From NCBI GenBank assembly GCA_949299755.1, contig CASGBA010000003.1, positions 171,121-235,120 on the forward strand: a stretch of DNA of 64,000 bases, read 5' to 3'. Origin of the DNA: an uncultured Treponema sp. GTDB lineage: Bacteria; Spirochaetota; Spirochaetia; Treponematales; Treponemataceae. The stretch's first letter is position 1; every line of letters begins with the position of its first letter. The notes beneath the pieces were generated by a model. The model searched no databases. It had not been told where the DNA came from and saw only the letters and a list, made by a program, of their open reading frames with translations. A program made the position numbers and the translations under genes. Shown one piece after another: positions 1-12,886 of the stretch.

Positions 1-1
1 A

Positions 2-1516
2 GCCGTTATGCTCGGCGCCCTTGAAAAAGCCCAGGAATTCATAAGTGTCATGTGCCGTCTCCAGGAGGATTTACGTGCCCAGGCCGGAAAAGAAAAACTC
101 CCCCTGGCTCCTTTGAATATCCAGCTTGAGAACGAACAGGCTATTCTGGACGCCGCCATGCCCCGCATGGAAGAAGCTTGCTTTGTTAAAGGCAAGCACT
201 TGCGCCATGAGGCCATAGAAGCTGTAAAGACGGATTTGCAGAATCAATATGCGGAACAGCTTGAGGATGAAAACCAGATGAAGCTTTTCAACGCTCTTTT
301 TGAGGATATGGAATATAACATCCTCCGGAAGAGTATTCTTGAAAAAGGCATCCGCGTTGACGGCCGTGGAACCGAGGATATCCGCCCCATTACCTGTGAA
401 ATCGGTATTCTTCCCAGGCCCCATGGTTCCGCCCTGTTTACCAGGGGTGAAACCCAGTCTCTGGCTGTGGCCACTCTAGGTACAATGCTTGACGAGCAGG
501 TTTATGATGACATTGACGGCGACCGCCGTGAACATTTTATCCTCCATTATAATTTCCCCCCGTTTTCCGTGGGTGAAGTCGGAAGGATGGGAACGGGACG
601 CCGTGAAATAGGCCATGGTAATCTGGCCAGACGTTCCCTTGAACCCATGGTACCGGACAGGGAAAAATTCCCTTATACAATCCGCGTTGTTTCCGAAATT
701 CTGGAATCGAACGGATCTTCTTCCATGGCTTCCGTTTGTGGAGGAACCCTGTGTATGCTTGCTGCCGGTGTCCCCATGAAAAAACCTGTTGCCGGAATTG
801 CCATGGGTCTTATAACCGAGGGTGAAAAATACGAGAAATACGCCATTTTGTCCGATATTCTCGGAGAAGAAGACCATTTGGGCGACATGGACTTTAAAGT
901 GGCGGGTACCATTGACGGAATCACCGGTTTCCAGATGGATATAAAAATCGCCGGTGTTACCTCTGAAATCATGCGGAAAGCCTTGGATCAGGCAAAACGC
1001 GGAAGGCTTCATATTCTTGAAATAATGAATAAAACAATAAGCGCCCCGGCTCCGGAAATTTCCCAGTATGCCCCCCGCATTGAGACAATGCGCATAGCTG
1101 TTGATAAAATCGGTGCCCTTATCGGTCCCGGCGGCAAAACCGTCAAGGCTATTTCCGAGCAGTGCCAGGTCACAATCAATACTGAAAATGACGGCACCGT
1201 GACAATTTACGGTAAAACAGCGGGCAATGCTCTGGCTGCGAAAAGCATGATAAAGGGTATTGTTGATGATCCTGAAGTTGGTAAAATATATAACGGTGTT
1301 GTAAAAAGAATCATGGACTTCGGTGCCTTTGTTGAAATCCTTCCTGGGAAAGAGGGTTTGTGCCACATTTCCAAGCTTTCAAAAAACCGGGTGGCAAATG
1401 TTACCGATGTATTGCATGAGGGCCAGCAAATCCCTGTGAAACTTCTTGAAATCGATAAAATGGGCCGGTTGAATCTTTCTTACATCGATGCTTTGGAAAC
1501 AGGCGAAAAGGCATAA
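2..1516 (+). CDS. pnp: Polyribonucleotide nucleotidyltransferase (PNPase), 3' part
   Basis: Phosphorolytic 3'-5' exoribonuclease of mRNA decay. The window begins inside the gene: the frame is open from base 2 and the first ATG (base 8) is internal, so about 200 N-terminal residues (first RNase PH domain) lie upstream. Visible in order are the linking helical domain, the second RNase PH domain (RVDGR near residue 116, a catalytic-type DMDFKVAGT stretch near 295), a KH domain with its IGPGGK loop near residue 373, and a C-terminal S1 domain (GVVKRIMDFGAFVEI). The C-terminus is complete. dut starts 8 bases after the stop, so the two are probably cotranscribed. Identity is secure from the RNase PH-KH-S1 order. 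Confidence 0.97.
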   Translation, partial: AVMLGALEKAQEFISVMCRLQEDLRAQAGKEKLPLAPLNIQLENEQAILDAAMPRMEEACFVKGKHLRHEAIEAVKTDLQNQYAEQLEDENQMKLFNALFEDMEYNILRKSILEKGIRVDGRGTEDIRPITCEIGILPRPHGSALFTRGETQSLAVATLGTMLDEQVYDDIDGDRREHFILHYNFPPFSVGEVGRMGTGRREIGHGNLARRSLEPMVPDREKFPYTIRVVSEILESNGSSSMASVCGGTLCMLAAGVPMKKPVAGIAMGLITEGEKYEKYAILSDILGEEDHLGDMDFKVAGTIDGITGFQMDIKIAGVTSEIMRKALDQAKRGRLHILEIMNKTISAPAPEISQYAPRIETMRIAVDKIGALIGPGGKTVKAISEQCQVTINTENDGTVTIYGKTAGNALAAKSMIKGIVDDPEVGKIYNGVVKRIMDFGAFVEILPGKEGLCHISKLSKNRVANVTDVLHEGQQIPVKLLEIDKMGRLNLSYIDALETGEKA

Positions 1517-1524
1517 TCCTTTAT

Positions 1525-1980
1525 ATGATGTCCGGCTCTATTCCGAAGGTAAAGATTTTCTATACCGCTGGTGACGGAATCCCAGCTCCTGAATATCAGT
1601 CTGAGGAAGCGTCGGGTGCGGATATCCGCGCCAGGCTTGATGGTCCCATGACAATCAAGCCTGGCGAAAGAACCTTAATCCCCACAGGTATTTGTGTGGA
1701 AATTCCGCGTGGATATGAAATTCAGTTGCGCCCCAGGTCCGGTTTGGCTTTTAAGCATGGGATTACGGTCCTCAATACTCCGGGAACCATAGATTCGGAT
1801 TATCGTGGCGAGCTGAAAGCCCTTTTGATAAATTTCGGGAATGAACCCTTTACCATTCAAAACGGAGACAGAATCGGCCAGCTTGTGGTGCAACAAATTT
1901 TCCACGGGATTTTTGAAAGAAAAGACACTCTTTCCGTAACAAAGCGGGGGGAAGGCGGTTACGGTTCCACTGGAAAGTAA
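1525..1980 (+). CDS. dut: Deoxyuridine 5'-triphosphate nucleotidohydrolase (dUTPase)
   Basis: Hydrolyses dUTP to dUMP and pyrophosphate, keeping uracil out of DNA and supplying dUMP. The 151-residue length is standard for the trimeric family. All five motifs are present: SGADIRA (1), RPRSGLA (2), GTIDSDYRGE with the catalytic Asp/Tyr (3), RIGQLV (4) and the flexible C-terminal RGEGGYGSTG (5). Two adjacent ATG codons open the frame (1525 and 1528) and I cannot choose between them; no clear ribosome binding site precedes either. It lies between pnp and the permease pair, all on the same strand. Confidence 0.97.
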   Translation: MMSGSIPKVKIFYTAGDGIPAPEYQSEEASGADIRARLDGPMTIKPGERTLIPTGICVEIPRGYEIQLRPRSGLAFKHGITVLNTPGTIDSDYRGELKALLINFGNEPFTIQNGDRIGQLVVQQIFHGIFERKDTLSVTKRGEGGYGSTGK

Positions 1981-2002
1981 AGCTGCCGGAGGATTCGGTG
2001 GG

Positions 2003-3126
2003 ATGATGCCCAGTAAAATTCTTTTTTCATATCTTGCGAAAGAAATTCTTTTGTATTTTTTTGTCCTGTTTTTGTTTTTTTTCTTTATTTTCTTTGTGAA
2101 TCAAATACTTCTGTTGGCTGAGGATGTTCTGTCCAAACATGTTCCTTTCAGGGATGTGGTTTTGCTGATTTTTTATTCTCTGCCGTCAATTGTGGCCACT
2201 TCAATGCCTTTTGCGGCTCTTGTGGGAACTTTGATGGCTGTCGGCAGGATGGTTTCTGACCGGGAATTCCTTGCGGCCTGTGCCCTGGGATTTTCCGTCC
2301 GGTTTTTGATTTTTCCTGTTTTAATTGTTGGGCTGTGTATTTCTGTTTTTTCATTTATTACCAATGATATTTTCCTTCCGGTAGGGACAATACGTTTTAA
2401 CAGGCTTAGGAGGGAGATAATTGCTTCCTCCCCGGCTGTGGAACTTGAGTCAAATTCAATTAAAAAAAACCAGAATGCGGTTATAGTTTCCGGAAATATA
2501 TCCGGCAATGTTATGGATAAGATTTTAGTTATCGATTCCGGTTCTTCCGGAGAGAGAAGGGTTATTTCGGCTCCTGAAACCCGTATTGTGGAATCAAAAA
2601 ATTCTGAAATTTTAGTAAGTTTGGAAATGGATAATGCCTTTGTCTTTACTTTTAAGAAAGACAATCCCCAGGATTATGATGTTATTAATTCTGAAATGAT
2701 GTCCTATAACCTTCTTTTGAGGAATATTTTCGGTTCCTATGCCGGTTCAATTACGCCCCAGGAAATGAGTTCCAGGGATTTATACAGGGAATTGAAAATC
2801 AAGGAGGCCGGTATTCCTCCGGAACAAAGGGATTCCGACAGATCTCTTAATATGTGGCGTATGGAGTTCAACAAAAAATTTTCCATACCCATAGGCGCTT
2901 TTTTCTTTGTGCTTCTTGCTTTTTCACTGGGATTGGGCGCTAAAACCAACGGGCAGGCTGTTGGCTTCATTTCCGGCCTCATTATAGCCGTAATTTATTG
3001 GGTTCTGCTCATTGTGGGTCAAACTCTGAGTCTCCGGGTAGGATTCAATGGGATAATCACAATGTGGCTTCCGAATGCGGTTATTTTAATTGCCGGATTG
3101 ATAGCCCTTTCTTTTAGGATTTTCAA

Positions 3127-3130
<4 letters not shown>
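2003..3130 (+). CDS. LptF/LptG (YjgP/YjgQ) family permease, first copy
   Basis: Predicted inner-membrane permease of the LptF/LptG family. In LPS-bearing bacteria these proteins, with the LptB ATPase, lift glycolipid from the inner membrane. The 375-residue protein has the family plan: N-terminal hydrophobic helices (about 10-35, 50-75, 95-125), a soluble beta-rich periplasmic region (about 140-285), then three C-terminal helices (about 290-370). GGAGG lies upstream of tandem ATGs at 2003/2006. The next gene overlaps by four bases (ATGA) and is a paralogue, as with lptF-lptG pairs. Treponemes lack classical LPS, so the cargo may be another glycolipid or lipoprotein; that is inference. I did not assign F versus G. 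Confidence 0.85.
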
Positions 3131-6933
<3,803 letters not shown>

Positions 6934-6943
6934 TCCCCCTAAC

Positions 6944-6971
6944 AAAAAACGCCGGTTCCCCGGCGTTTTTC
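6944..6971. terminator. Bidirectional intrinsic terminator
   Basis: A perfect GC stem (CGCCGG, 6950-6955, with CCGGCG, 6960-6965) around a TTCC loop, flanked by an A run (6944-6949) and a T run (6966-6970). It lies between the convergent HEAT-repeat gene and the vWA gene, so it can stop transcription from both sides. Confidence 0.9.
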
Positions 6972-6985
6972 TTGTCCCGTTGTTT

Positions 6986-9124
6986 TTATTCTGTATCGTT
7001 GATTGAGTTAAGAAGCCTGTTTAAAGTCACAACCGGATCTTCAAATTGTCTTATCATAAAGGTTACAGAATACCCTTTGCTGGAAACCACCGTTATTGGT
7101 CTGTCTATGCAGTCATTGATAACGGTGGATTTTTCATAGGGGAAATATTCCGGTTTAAGAATGGCAAGGGAACAGTTTCTTCCTGTATACCGCACTTCTG
7201 CAAGGTTCGGCGGAAACTTCACGAGGAAAATCAGGAACGGGGACGCCCCTCCACCGATTGTCAAGCTTGAACCGGTTTTCATTTGATGGACGTTTCTCTT
7301 TCCGATGTTTGTGTTCTGGTTTTCCACAAAAAGATTGAGCATGATTTTTCCGTCGCTGTCCGCCATAATGCCGGATGATTTAGGCGGAAGGTTCTTAAAG
7401 TAAGATTCCCGTCTTGTGGAGAAACCGTCGGATTTGTTTCCCAGGACATTGTATTTTGCCCTGGCGTCTTCCGCATTAGCCTTGCTCTGGTGCTCGAAGG
7501 ATGCCGCCGCAAATCCCGTTCCGGCCGGTGAAGCGCTTCGTTTCGCTGCCACCGCAGTACCGCCAAATGCCGCAAGAACATCGGCCTTGGAATCAGGTTC
7601 CGTAGTATATGGTTTACTGTAGGCGGATTCCGCCGCGGCACCCTGTTTATAAACAGGCGCAGAAGACAGGGAAGAAACCGCGGCGTTTTTGTCTTCCTGC
7701 CGGTTTTCATCGTCATATCGTCTGGGAGTGCCTCTGGCCGCCTTGTTGATTTCCGCAACAGGTTTTGTTGTTCTATTGGATATGAACAGGATTAAGGCGA
7801 TTAGAGCCACCAAGGCTATTAAAATAAGGAGTACAGTTGAAATCACAAAGCCTCTTGTTCTAAAAAAGGATTCGGCTGTCACATCCACCAGATCCATGCG
7901 TATGGTTCCGGTTTGAGGATCAACCCTCAGGTTGTCTGAAAATTTCAATTCCACTGGAATTTCCAGGGATACTCCTTCAATGTTTTCAGGAAGCACAAGA
8001 GGGGCCTTTAAAGTCCCCTTTTTGCCGGCCGGAAGTTTCAGGAATACGGTTTTTTCCAGAATATTGGTTGAATCCAACAAAACTTCGGTCAACTGCATGT
8101 TTACTTCATAATCGGCTGTATTTTCAACATCGAGGGGAAGGGTAAAGTGTCTGGCTTGTTTTCCAAGGTTTTCAGGAAAAGTTATTTTGGGCAAATGGAA
8201 TACTGAATCCGTAAATTCAAGCGGAGTATCGTCATCTTCCGATAAAATTGTCTGAGGAATATCCAATTCATCGGTGAATTCCCTTGAAATATCGTAATAG
8301 GAATTCTCCGGAGGATTGGATATGGGCGCATCCGGGGAAATGGGAGAAGAAGACGGTGCCCCTGCCTCATGGGAACCGTCCCCTGCCGGAGATTGACCGC
8401 CTGTCCCGGCGCCGCTTGTGTAACCGCCGGAACCTGTCGCTGAATCCTGTCCTGCCGCCGGAGTCCGGCCCGCAGCGCTGGCAACAGAAGATGACGTTTC
8501 CCCGGACGGTCCGGTCCCGGCTGTAACACCGCCACCAGTCTGGTCCCGTTTTTCCGTAACAAAGTTGCCGTCCAAGGACAAAACCGCCACGTCTTCAGGA
8601 TAGGGGAGTTTTATGTAATATACATTCCAGCCTGCGCCGCGTATTCGTCCTGCCGACTGGGCCACCTCTTCCTGCACCTGTTGCAGGGTATATGAAGCGT
8701 AGGGGCTGGATTCAGGGGGATTGAAAATACCATCGGAAATAACAATGATTATTTTTTGCCTCTGTTGATTCAACCCGGAAATGTATTGCCATGTATATTT
8801 TAAGCCTGAAAGGAAGTCTGAGTTTTTACCCAGGGGATATAAAAGCATGAATCTGGAAACAATTCTGGATATATCCGCCTCATTTTCTATAGGCTGTACA
8901 AGTTCCAGGTTTACCCGTGAATTAAAAGAAATCAGGTGGAAAGTATCTCCCTTTCTGATGAACTTTTCTGTAATGTCAGGAAGAACCCGGCTGTTTATTT
9001 GGTCAAACCACGGCAGGAGGGTGCCGGAAGTATCCATCAATACAACCACATCCGCATCCTGAGCCCACAAGCCTGAGACACCTAAAACAAACAGGATTAA
9101 TAATGATAAAATAACTTTTTTCAT
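6986..9124 (-). CDS. von Willebrand factor A domain membrane protein
   Basis: 712-residue envelope protein. Start chosen at 9124 because AAGGAG lies 9 bases upstream; an in-frame ATG at 9145 has no such site. In order: signal peptide ending LWA before Gln; a vWA domain (about 25-195) with the MIDAS motif DTSGT and a later ISDG; a Gly/Ser/Pro-rich linker (about 200-275); a beta-rich extracytoplasmic region (about 300-420); one membrane helix (about 425-450); a cytoplasmic low-complexity segment; and a conserved C-terminal domain rich in beta strands, loosely FHA-like. vWA domains bind protein ligands through a divalent metal. The gene lies directly after the GreA-domain gene in the same operon. 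Ligand unknown. Confidence 0.85.
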   Translation of the reverse strand: MKKVILSLLILFVLGVSGLWAQDADVVVLMDTSGTLLPWFDQINSRVLPDITEKFIRKGDTFHLISFNSRVNLELVQPIENEADISRIVSRFMLLYPLGKNSDFLSGLKYTWQYISGLNQQRQKIIIVISDGIFNPPESSPYASYTLQQVQEEVAQSAGRIRGAGWNVYYIKLPYPEDVAVLSLDGNFVTEKRDQTGGGVTAGTGPSGETSSSVASAAGRTPAAGQDSATGSGGYTSGAGTGGQSPAGDGSHEAGAPSSSPISPDAPISNPPENSYYDISREFTDELDIPQTILSEDDDTPLEFTDSVFHLPKITFPENLGKQARHFTLPLDVENTADYEVNMQLTEVLLDSTNILEKTVFLKLPAGKKGTLKAPLVLPENIEGVSLEIPVELKFSDNLRVDPQTGTIRMDLVDVTAESFFRTRGFVISTVLLILIALVALIALILFISNRTTKPVAEINKAARGTPRRYDDENRQEDKNAAVSSLSSAPVYKQGAAAESAYSKPYTTEPDSKADVLAAFGGTAVAAKRSASPAGTGFAAASFEHQSKANAEDARAKYNVLGNKSDGFSTRRESYFKNLPPKSSGIMADSDGKIMLNLFVENQNTNIGKRNVHQMKTGSSLTIGGGASPFLIFLVKFPPNLAEVRYTGRNCSLAILKPEYFPYEKSTVINDCIDRPITVVSSKGYSVTFMIRQFEDPVVTLNRLLNSINDTE

Positions 9125-9147
9125 TACTTTGTGCTCCTTAATCAATC

Positions 9148-11832
9148 TTAAAATTCCGCCGCCGTTATAGATTTGACCGTGTAATCACGTTCAATGTCGT
9201 TGACGGAAAATTTTAAGTTGTCTCCTTTTCTGTTTCCGCAGAGTTTTAATCCCAAAGGAGATAGATAAGAAATCACCCCCTTGTCGGGATTTGATTCCCA
9301 GGGACCAAGAATTGTTAAGGTTTCATCTTCATTTGTTATATTATTCTGGAGGCAAACAATTGTCCCGAAGGAAATTCTGTCCGTGGACACCGTTGAGGGA
9401 TCCACAATCTGAGCCCGGTCGATTTCTTCCTGGTATTTTGTTACGGAATTATTCAGCATGGCCTGCTTTTCCTTTGCAGCCTTATATTCCGAGTTTTCCC
9501 GCAAGTCACCGAGAGAGAGGGCAAAGTTAAGCTCTTTTTGGTTTTCAGGTATTTCAACTTCAATAATGTGACGTACCTTGTTCTGTTTTTCCGCCATCAT
9601 TTTTGCCGTCACAAGAAGACCCTTCATGGCTGAAGTTTTTTCTTCCACGCCGTAGAACTTAAAGTCTTTGTGCCGCTCGAGGATTTTGTTCCTTAGCTGA
9701 AGCTTTATACCGGGATCCAAATCCTTTACATCGTTCACAAGGGTATAAAGCCTTGTGATTGTATTCTCATCATTGGAGAGCATGTAGTTTTCCAGAAGTG
9801 CATCCTTGCCGAACAAAATCGAAAGAATCTGCCGGTTTGTTTTCCTGTTTTCTGTTGTGTTCCGGTGGTTGGCAATTTCCTTGAATGTGATGTCAATGAT
9901 GTGGATCAGCGTTATGAGCTGTTTCTCATAAGGAATATCCAGGGATTTGAACCATTCCTCGTCTTGGGCGTTTTTGAAAAACCATACCACCGCATCCCTG
10001 TAATTCCGGAAATTGTCAAAGCTCAAAAGGGCGATATCCTTTACCTTGTCCTCATGTCCTTCCTTGAGGAGGGCTTCAATGATTTCTGTGGAAAGGATTT
10101 CGGGGAAAAGCTTCGCGTAAACATCCGCCCATTCCGGAATGAAATTCCTTATATGTTTTAGGTAACTGCGCCGGAGGTCATTATCTTTCATCTGGGTATA
10201 AACAAGGGCATAGTCTTCCACTTCGTTGAAAAGCTCCGCAAAGTTATACTGGATGCCAGGATTCAAGTGAGGATGCTTGGCGACAATTTCCTTTACAACA
10301 AGATAAGAGGCGATTGTCTGTTCGTTTACCTGGCTGAAAGCTTTCAAATAACCCGAAAAATATCCGAACATTTCAGTGAAATACTCGGAATCGGGATCCG
10401 CTTTTTCAGAAAAGGTCATTAGCAGGTCAATTCTCGGGAAGAAATTCTTTTGGGCTTTGAATTCATTATATATTTTTTCCTCGATGGATATCGGACGGTC
10501 CCTTACAACATATTCGTCAATGTTGTTCGGGTTGACACCGAAAGCGGGGTCTTCTTTCAAAATTGTCCTTGCTTTTGCGTTCCAGTTAGTCCACTCATTC
10601 TGGCTAAGTACCGCCGGAACTAATTCGTCCTTTATACGTTTATGGTGGCAGCAGTTGTCATAACTTTTAATGATGACTTTCAGTGCCCAAGCAGGCTCAT
10701 CCTTCACTTTTTTTGCAAGCTTTTCTTTTTTCCATATGGATTTCAAAACCCATATATGATCCTTGCTGAGGGTTTGGAGGGCATTTACACCCATTTTAAG
10801 GCTCATTGTGTGGCCGCGTTTTTTTGCGAAGTCGATTACAAGCTCATCCCTGCCGACCTTTGCGATGCGTCCTACACCCCAAGTGCGGTGATAAACAAAG
10901 TTCCCTGTGTCAAAAGCTATGTGTTTCTCAAATTCAGAGATAGCCTCGAAAATATTGCGCCAAGGCTGATTCAAGTTGGAAGCTTTTATGTATTCTTCCA
11001 GCATACTGTGGCCCGCATATTTTTCCCTGAAACATTCCGTAATTTCTTTTCTGGCCCAGCTGTCTTTATCATCGTAATTGAGGATGAGTTTCAGAATGTC
11101 AATCGCTGTATCCCATTTTTTTTCATTTTTATATACGGTGTAAAGTTCCTGGAGAACCATTGCGCTTCTGTCACCGCCGATGTTTTTGGCTATTTTTCTC
11201 TGTACATGATAGAAAAAGTCAATTTCTTCCGGAACAAGGGAGACAAGCCGTGACCATATTTCTTTTACTGAATTTGACTGTTTTTGGTTTATGTACCGGT
11301 AAAGGGCTTTCTTGTAGTAGTCAACGGCGGTTTCCATGTCACCGTCTTTTTCGTATTTTTCGGCAAGAAGTTTTGTTATATCCGATTCGTTGTAATCAAC
11401 TTTGACAAGCCTTTCCCATATTGGATAAAGCTTTTCCGTATCGTTTTCTTCCCGGTAACAGTCTGAAAGGGTTCTCAAAGCGAATTTTGATTCCCCGAAA
11501 TCCAGCATTCGCTGGCACAGATATTCAACGATCTGTATTTTGTGGTTGTCGGTGAAAATATTTACCAGCTCATTCAGGGCTGATTCGTCAAGAAGCTGTT
11601 GGGACAGGGCACTTATACCTGATATATAGAGGGCGATTATGCTGTTTTTTGTATGGGTTAAATGTTCGTCACAAAGCTTTTTCAGGTCTTCGGACAGTTT
11701 TTCCTGCTGGGCTTCCCGCAGGATACCGTCGAACTCCTTGAAATTGGCAATGGAATAATTGCCGATGGCGGCCCTTGTCCATTTTTCCTCATTCAGCATG
11801 TTCTGTACATTCTTTATCAGATCTCCCGCCAT
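9148..11832 (-). CDS. greA: GreA-domain transcript cleavage factor with long helical N-terminal region
   Basis: About 894 residues, against about 158 for ordinary GreA. The last about 155 residues carry the GreA signature: a coiled coil with LGDLRENSEYKAAKEKQ, whose tip acidic residues stimulate RNA polymerase to cleave backtracked RNA, then the C-terminal FKBP-like domain (DRISFGTIV, KGVISYLSPLG). The first about 740 residues are alpha-helical with TPR-like pairs (for example YEKDGDMETAVDYYKKALYRY). Start taken at 11832, since AGGAG is 8 bases upstream of it but only 2 from the ATG at 11838. Long GreA homologues of this kind are known in treponemes. The N-terminal region may tether the factor to another complex; that is inference. 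Confidence 0.88.
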   Translation of the reverse strand: MAGDLIKNVQNMLNEEKWTRAAIGNYSIANFKEFDGILREAQQEKLSEDLKKLCDEHLTHTKNSIIALYISGISALSQQLLDESALNELVNIFTDNHKIQIVEYLCQRMLDFGESKFALRTLSDCYREENDTEKLYPIWERLVKVDYNESDITKLLAEKYEKDGDMETAVDYYKKALYRYINQKQSNSVKEIWSRLVSLVPEEIDFFYHVQRKIAKNIGGDRSAMVLQELYTVYKNEKKWDTAIDILKLILNYDDKDSWARKEITECFREKYAGHSMLEEYIKASNLNQPWRNIFEAISEFEKHIAFDTGNFVYHRTWGVGRIAKVGRDELVIDFAKKRGHTMSLKMGVNALQTLSKDHIWVLKSIWKKEKLAKKVKDEPAWALKVIIKSYDNCCHHKRIKDELVPAVLSQNEWTNWNAKARTILKEDPAFGVNPNNIDEYVVRDRPISIEEKIYNEFKAQKNFFPRIDLLMTFSEKADPDSEYFTEMFGYFSGYLKAFSQVNEQTIASYLVVKEIVAKHPHLNPGIQYNFAELFNEVEDYALVYTQMKDNDLRRSYLKHIRNFIPEWADVYAKLFPEILSTEIIEALLKEGHEDKVKDIALLSFDNFRNYRDAVVWFFKNAQDEEWFKSLDIPYEKQLITLIHIIDITFKEIANHRNTTENRKTNRQILSILFGKDALLENYMLSNDENTITRLYTLVNDVKDLDPGIKLQLRNKILERHKDFKFYGVEEKTSAMKGLLVTAKMMAEKQNKVRHIIEVEIPENQKELNFALSLGDLRENSEYKAAKEKQAMLNNSVTKYQEEIDRAQIVDPSTVSTDRISFGTIVCLQNNITNEDETLTILGPWESNPDKGVISYLSPLGLKLCGNRKGDNLKFSVNDIERDYTVKSITAAEF

Positions 11833-11853
11833 TTTCATTTCTCCTGAAGCTGT

Positions 11854-12792
11854 TTACATTGTGTATTTTTCATATACGTTTTCATCCAGCAATTTTATTT
11901 TCAGCAAAATCTCGTTGATTTTTGCCTTGTCATCATCAGTATTGACATAGTGGTCAATCAGCCAAAAATAGTGGTTTATCAACCTGGGGACAAGCAGGGC
12001 AGTCCTTTCCGGAGGAGCGCTTTTTAATTCATTTTCAAGCCAGAAAACACTTTGTTTCAGTTTCCCGAACTCCAAAGCCCGCAATCCTCTTTTTACGTTG
12101 AAAACCCCGTAAAGGAGTCCGTATACCGGAATCCATTCCGCGATTTCCCCGCCTTCATACCCCATGTCCTCAACCTGTTTCACAAGCCGCTGTATGATTT
12201 CTGATTCCAGAAAATACAGTTCGATTTTTCCGGCGTCCTTAAAAAAGGCTTCCCTGAAGAGCACCTTGGCGAAACGCATTTCACCACACAGGGCATAACA
12301 GTCAGCCAGCTCAGCCAGGATAGGGGCGGACTCCATATTGCCGTCCTTTGCCTGTTCCAAAAGCCGTAGAGCCCTTTCATAATCCCCCAGAGCTTTGTAA
12401 CACAGGCTTATTTTCCGGTACACCTCCGGATCCTGGGAGACTCCTTCTTCTTTATAAAGGGACTGGTAAAACTTGAGCGCTATCGAAAAAGCACATCTTT
12501 TAAGCGCATAAAGCACCGCATCCCGGTCTTTCCCTTTTTTCTGCATATAGGGAAGGAAAGATCTCCACTGGGAAATTAAAAACTCTCCTTTTTCAAAAGC
12601 AGTTGCCTTTTTGTCCAAAGAATCGAGCTTTTCAAGCCAGAAATCCACCCCCGCAAGAACGTACAATACTTCCGGATCATCAAGATGCTGCTGTAGAATT
12701 ACCGACAATTCATTGGACGCCTGCTCAATTTCTCCTGATTTGAGGAAATTTAACACTTGCTGCAGTAATTCATGCACAGGCTCACTTATCAT
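11854..12792 (-). CDS. TPR-like helical repeat protein
   Basis: 312-residue soluble, mostly helical protein without signal peptide or membrane segments. TPR-like units are visible, notably around residues 115-190 (PEVYRKISLCYKALGDYERALRLLEQA, then APILAELADCYALCGEMRFAKVLFREA). Function unknown; it probably acts as a protein-binding scaffold. It is first in a - strand group with the GreA-domain and vWA genes, which suggests a shared role. The ATG at 12792 has no ribosome binding site and lies only 12 bases past a near-perfect -10 element, so the mRNA may be leaderless. A GTG at codon 6 is a weaker alternative start. Confidence 0.8.
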   Translation of the reverse strand: MISEPVHELLQQVLNFLKSGEIEQASNELSVILQQHLDDPEVLYVLAGVDFWLEKLDSLDKKATAFEKGEFLISQWRSFLPYMQKKGKDRDAVLYALKRCAFSIALKFYQSLYKEEGVSQDPEVYRKISLCYKALGDYERALRLLEQAKDGNMESAPILAELADCYALCGEMRFAKVLFREAFFKDAGKIELYFLESEIIQRLVKQVEDMGYEGGEIAEWIPVYGLLYGVFNVKRGLRALEFGKLKQSVFWLENELKSAPPERTALLVPRLINHYFWLIDHYVNTDDDKAKINEILLKIKLLDENVYEKYTM

Positions 12793-12804
12793 AAGGCTGA
12801 TTAT

Positions 12805-12832
12805 ATTATACTCATTCCTGGTTTTTAGTCAA
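12805..12832 (-). promoter_or_regulatory. Sigma-70-type promoter of the TPR/greA/vWA operon
   Basis: On the - strand: TTGACT (12832-12827), a 16-base spacer, then TATAAT (12810-12805). The predicted transcript would begin near 12798, only about six bases before the start codon at 12792. Confidence 0.72.
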
Positions 12833-12846
12833 TTAACAGGTTTGTA

Positions 12847-12875
12847 TTTACAGATTCGATTCCATTTGTTACTAT
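12847..12875 (+). promoter_or_regulatory. Possible promoter of rpe and downstream genes
   Basis: TTTACA (12847-12852), 17-base spacer, TACTAT (12870-12875), followed by TATATATACC. Eleven bases separate the -10 hexamer from the rpe ATG, with no Shine-Dalgarno sequence. Weaker than the opposing promoter; an overlapping TATATA could also act as the -10. Confidence 0.45.
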
Positions 12876-12886
12876 ATATATACCAT

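Noticed and set aside
476..1366. 296-residue open frame opposite pnp
   Set aside because: Antisense shadow of a well-conserved gene. It has no signature of its own, and codon composition follows the sense gene.
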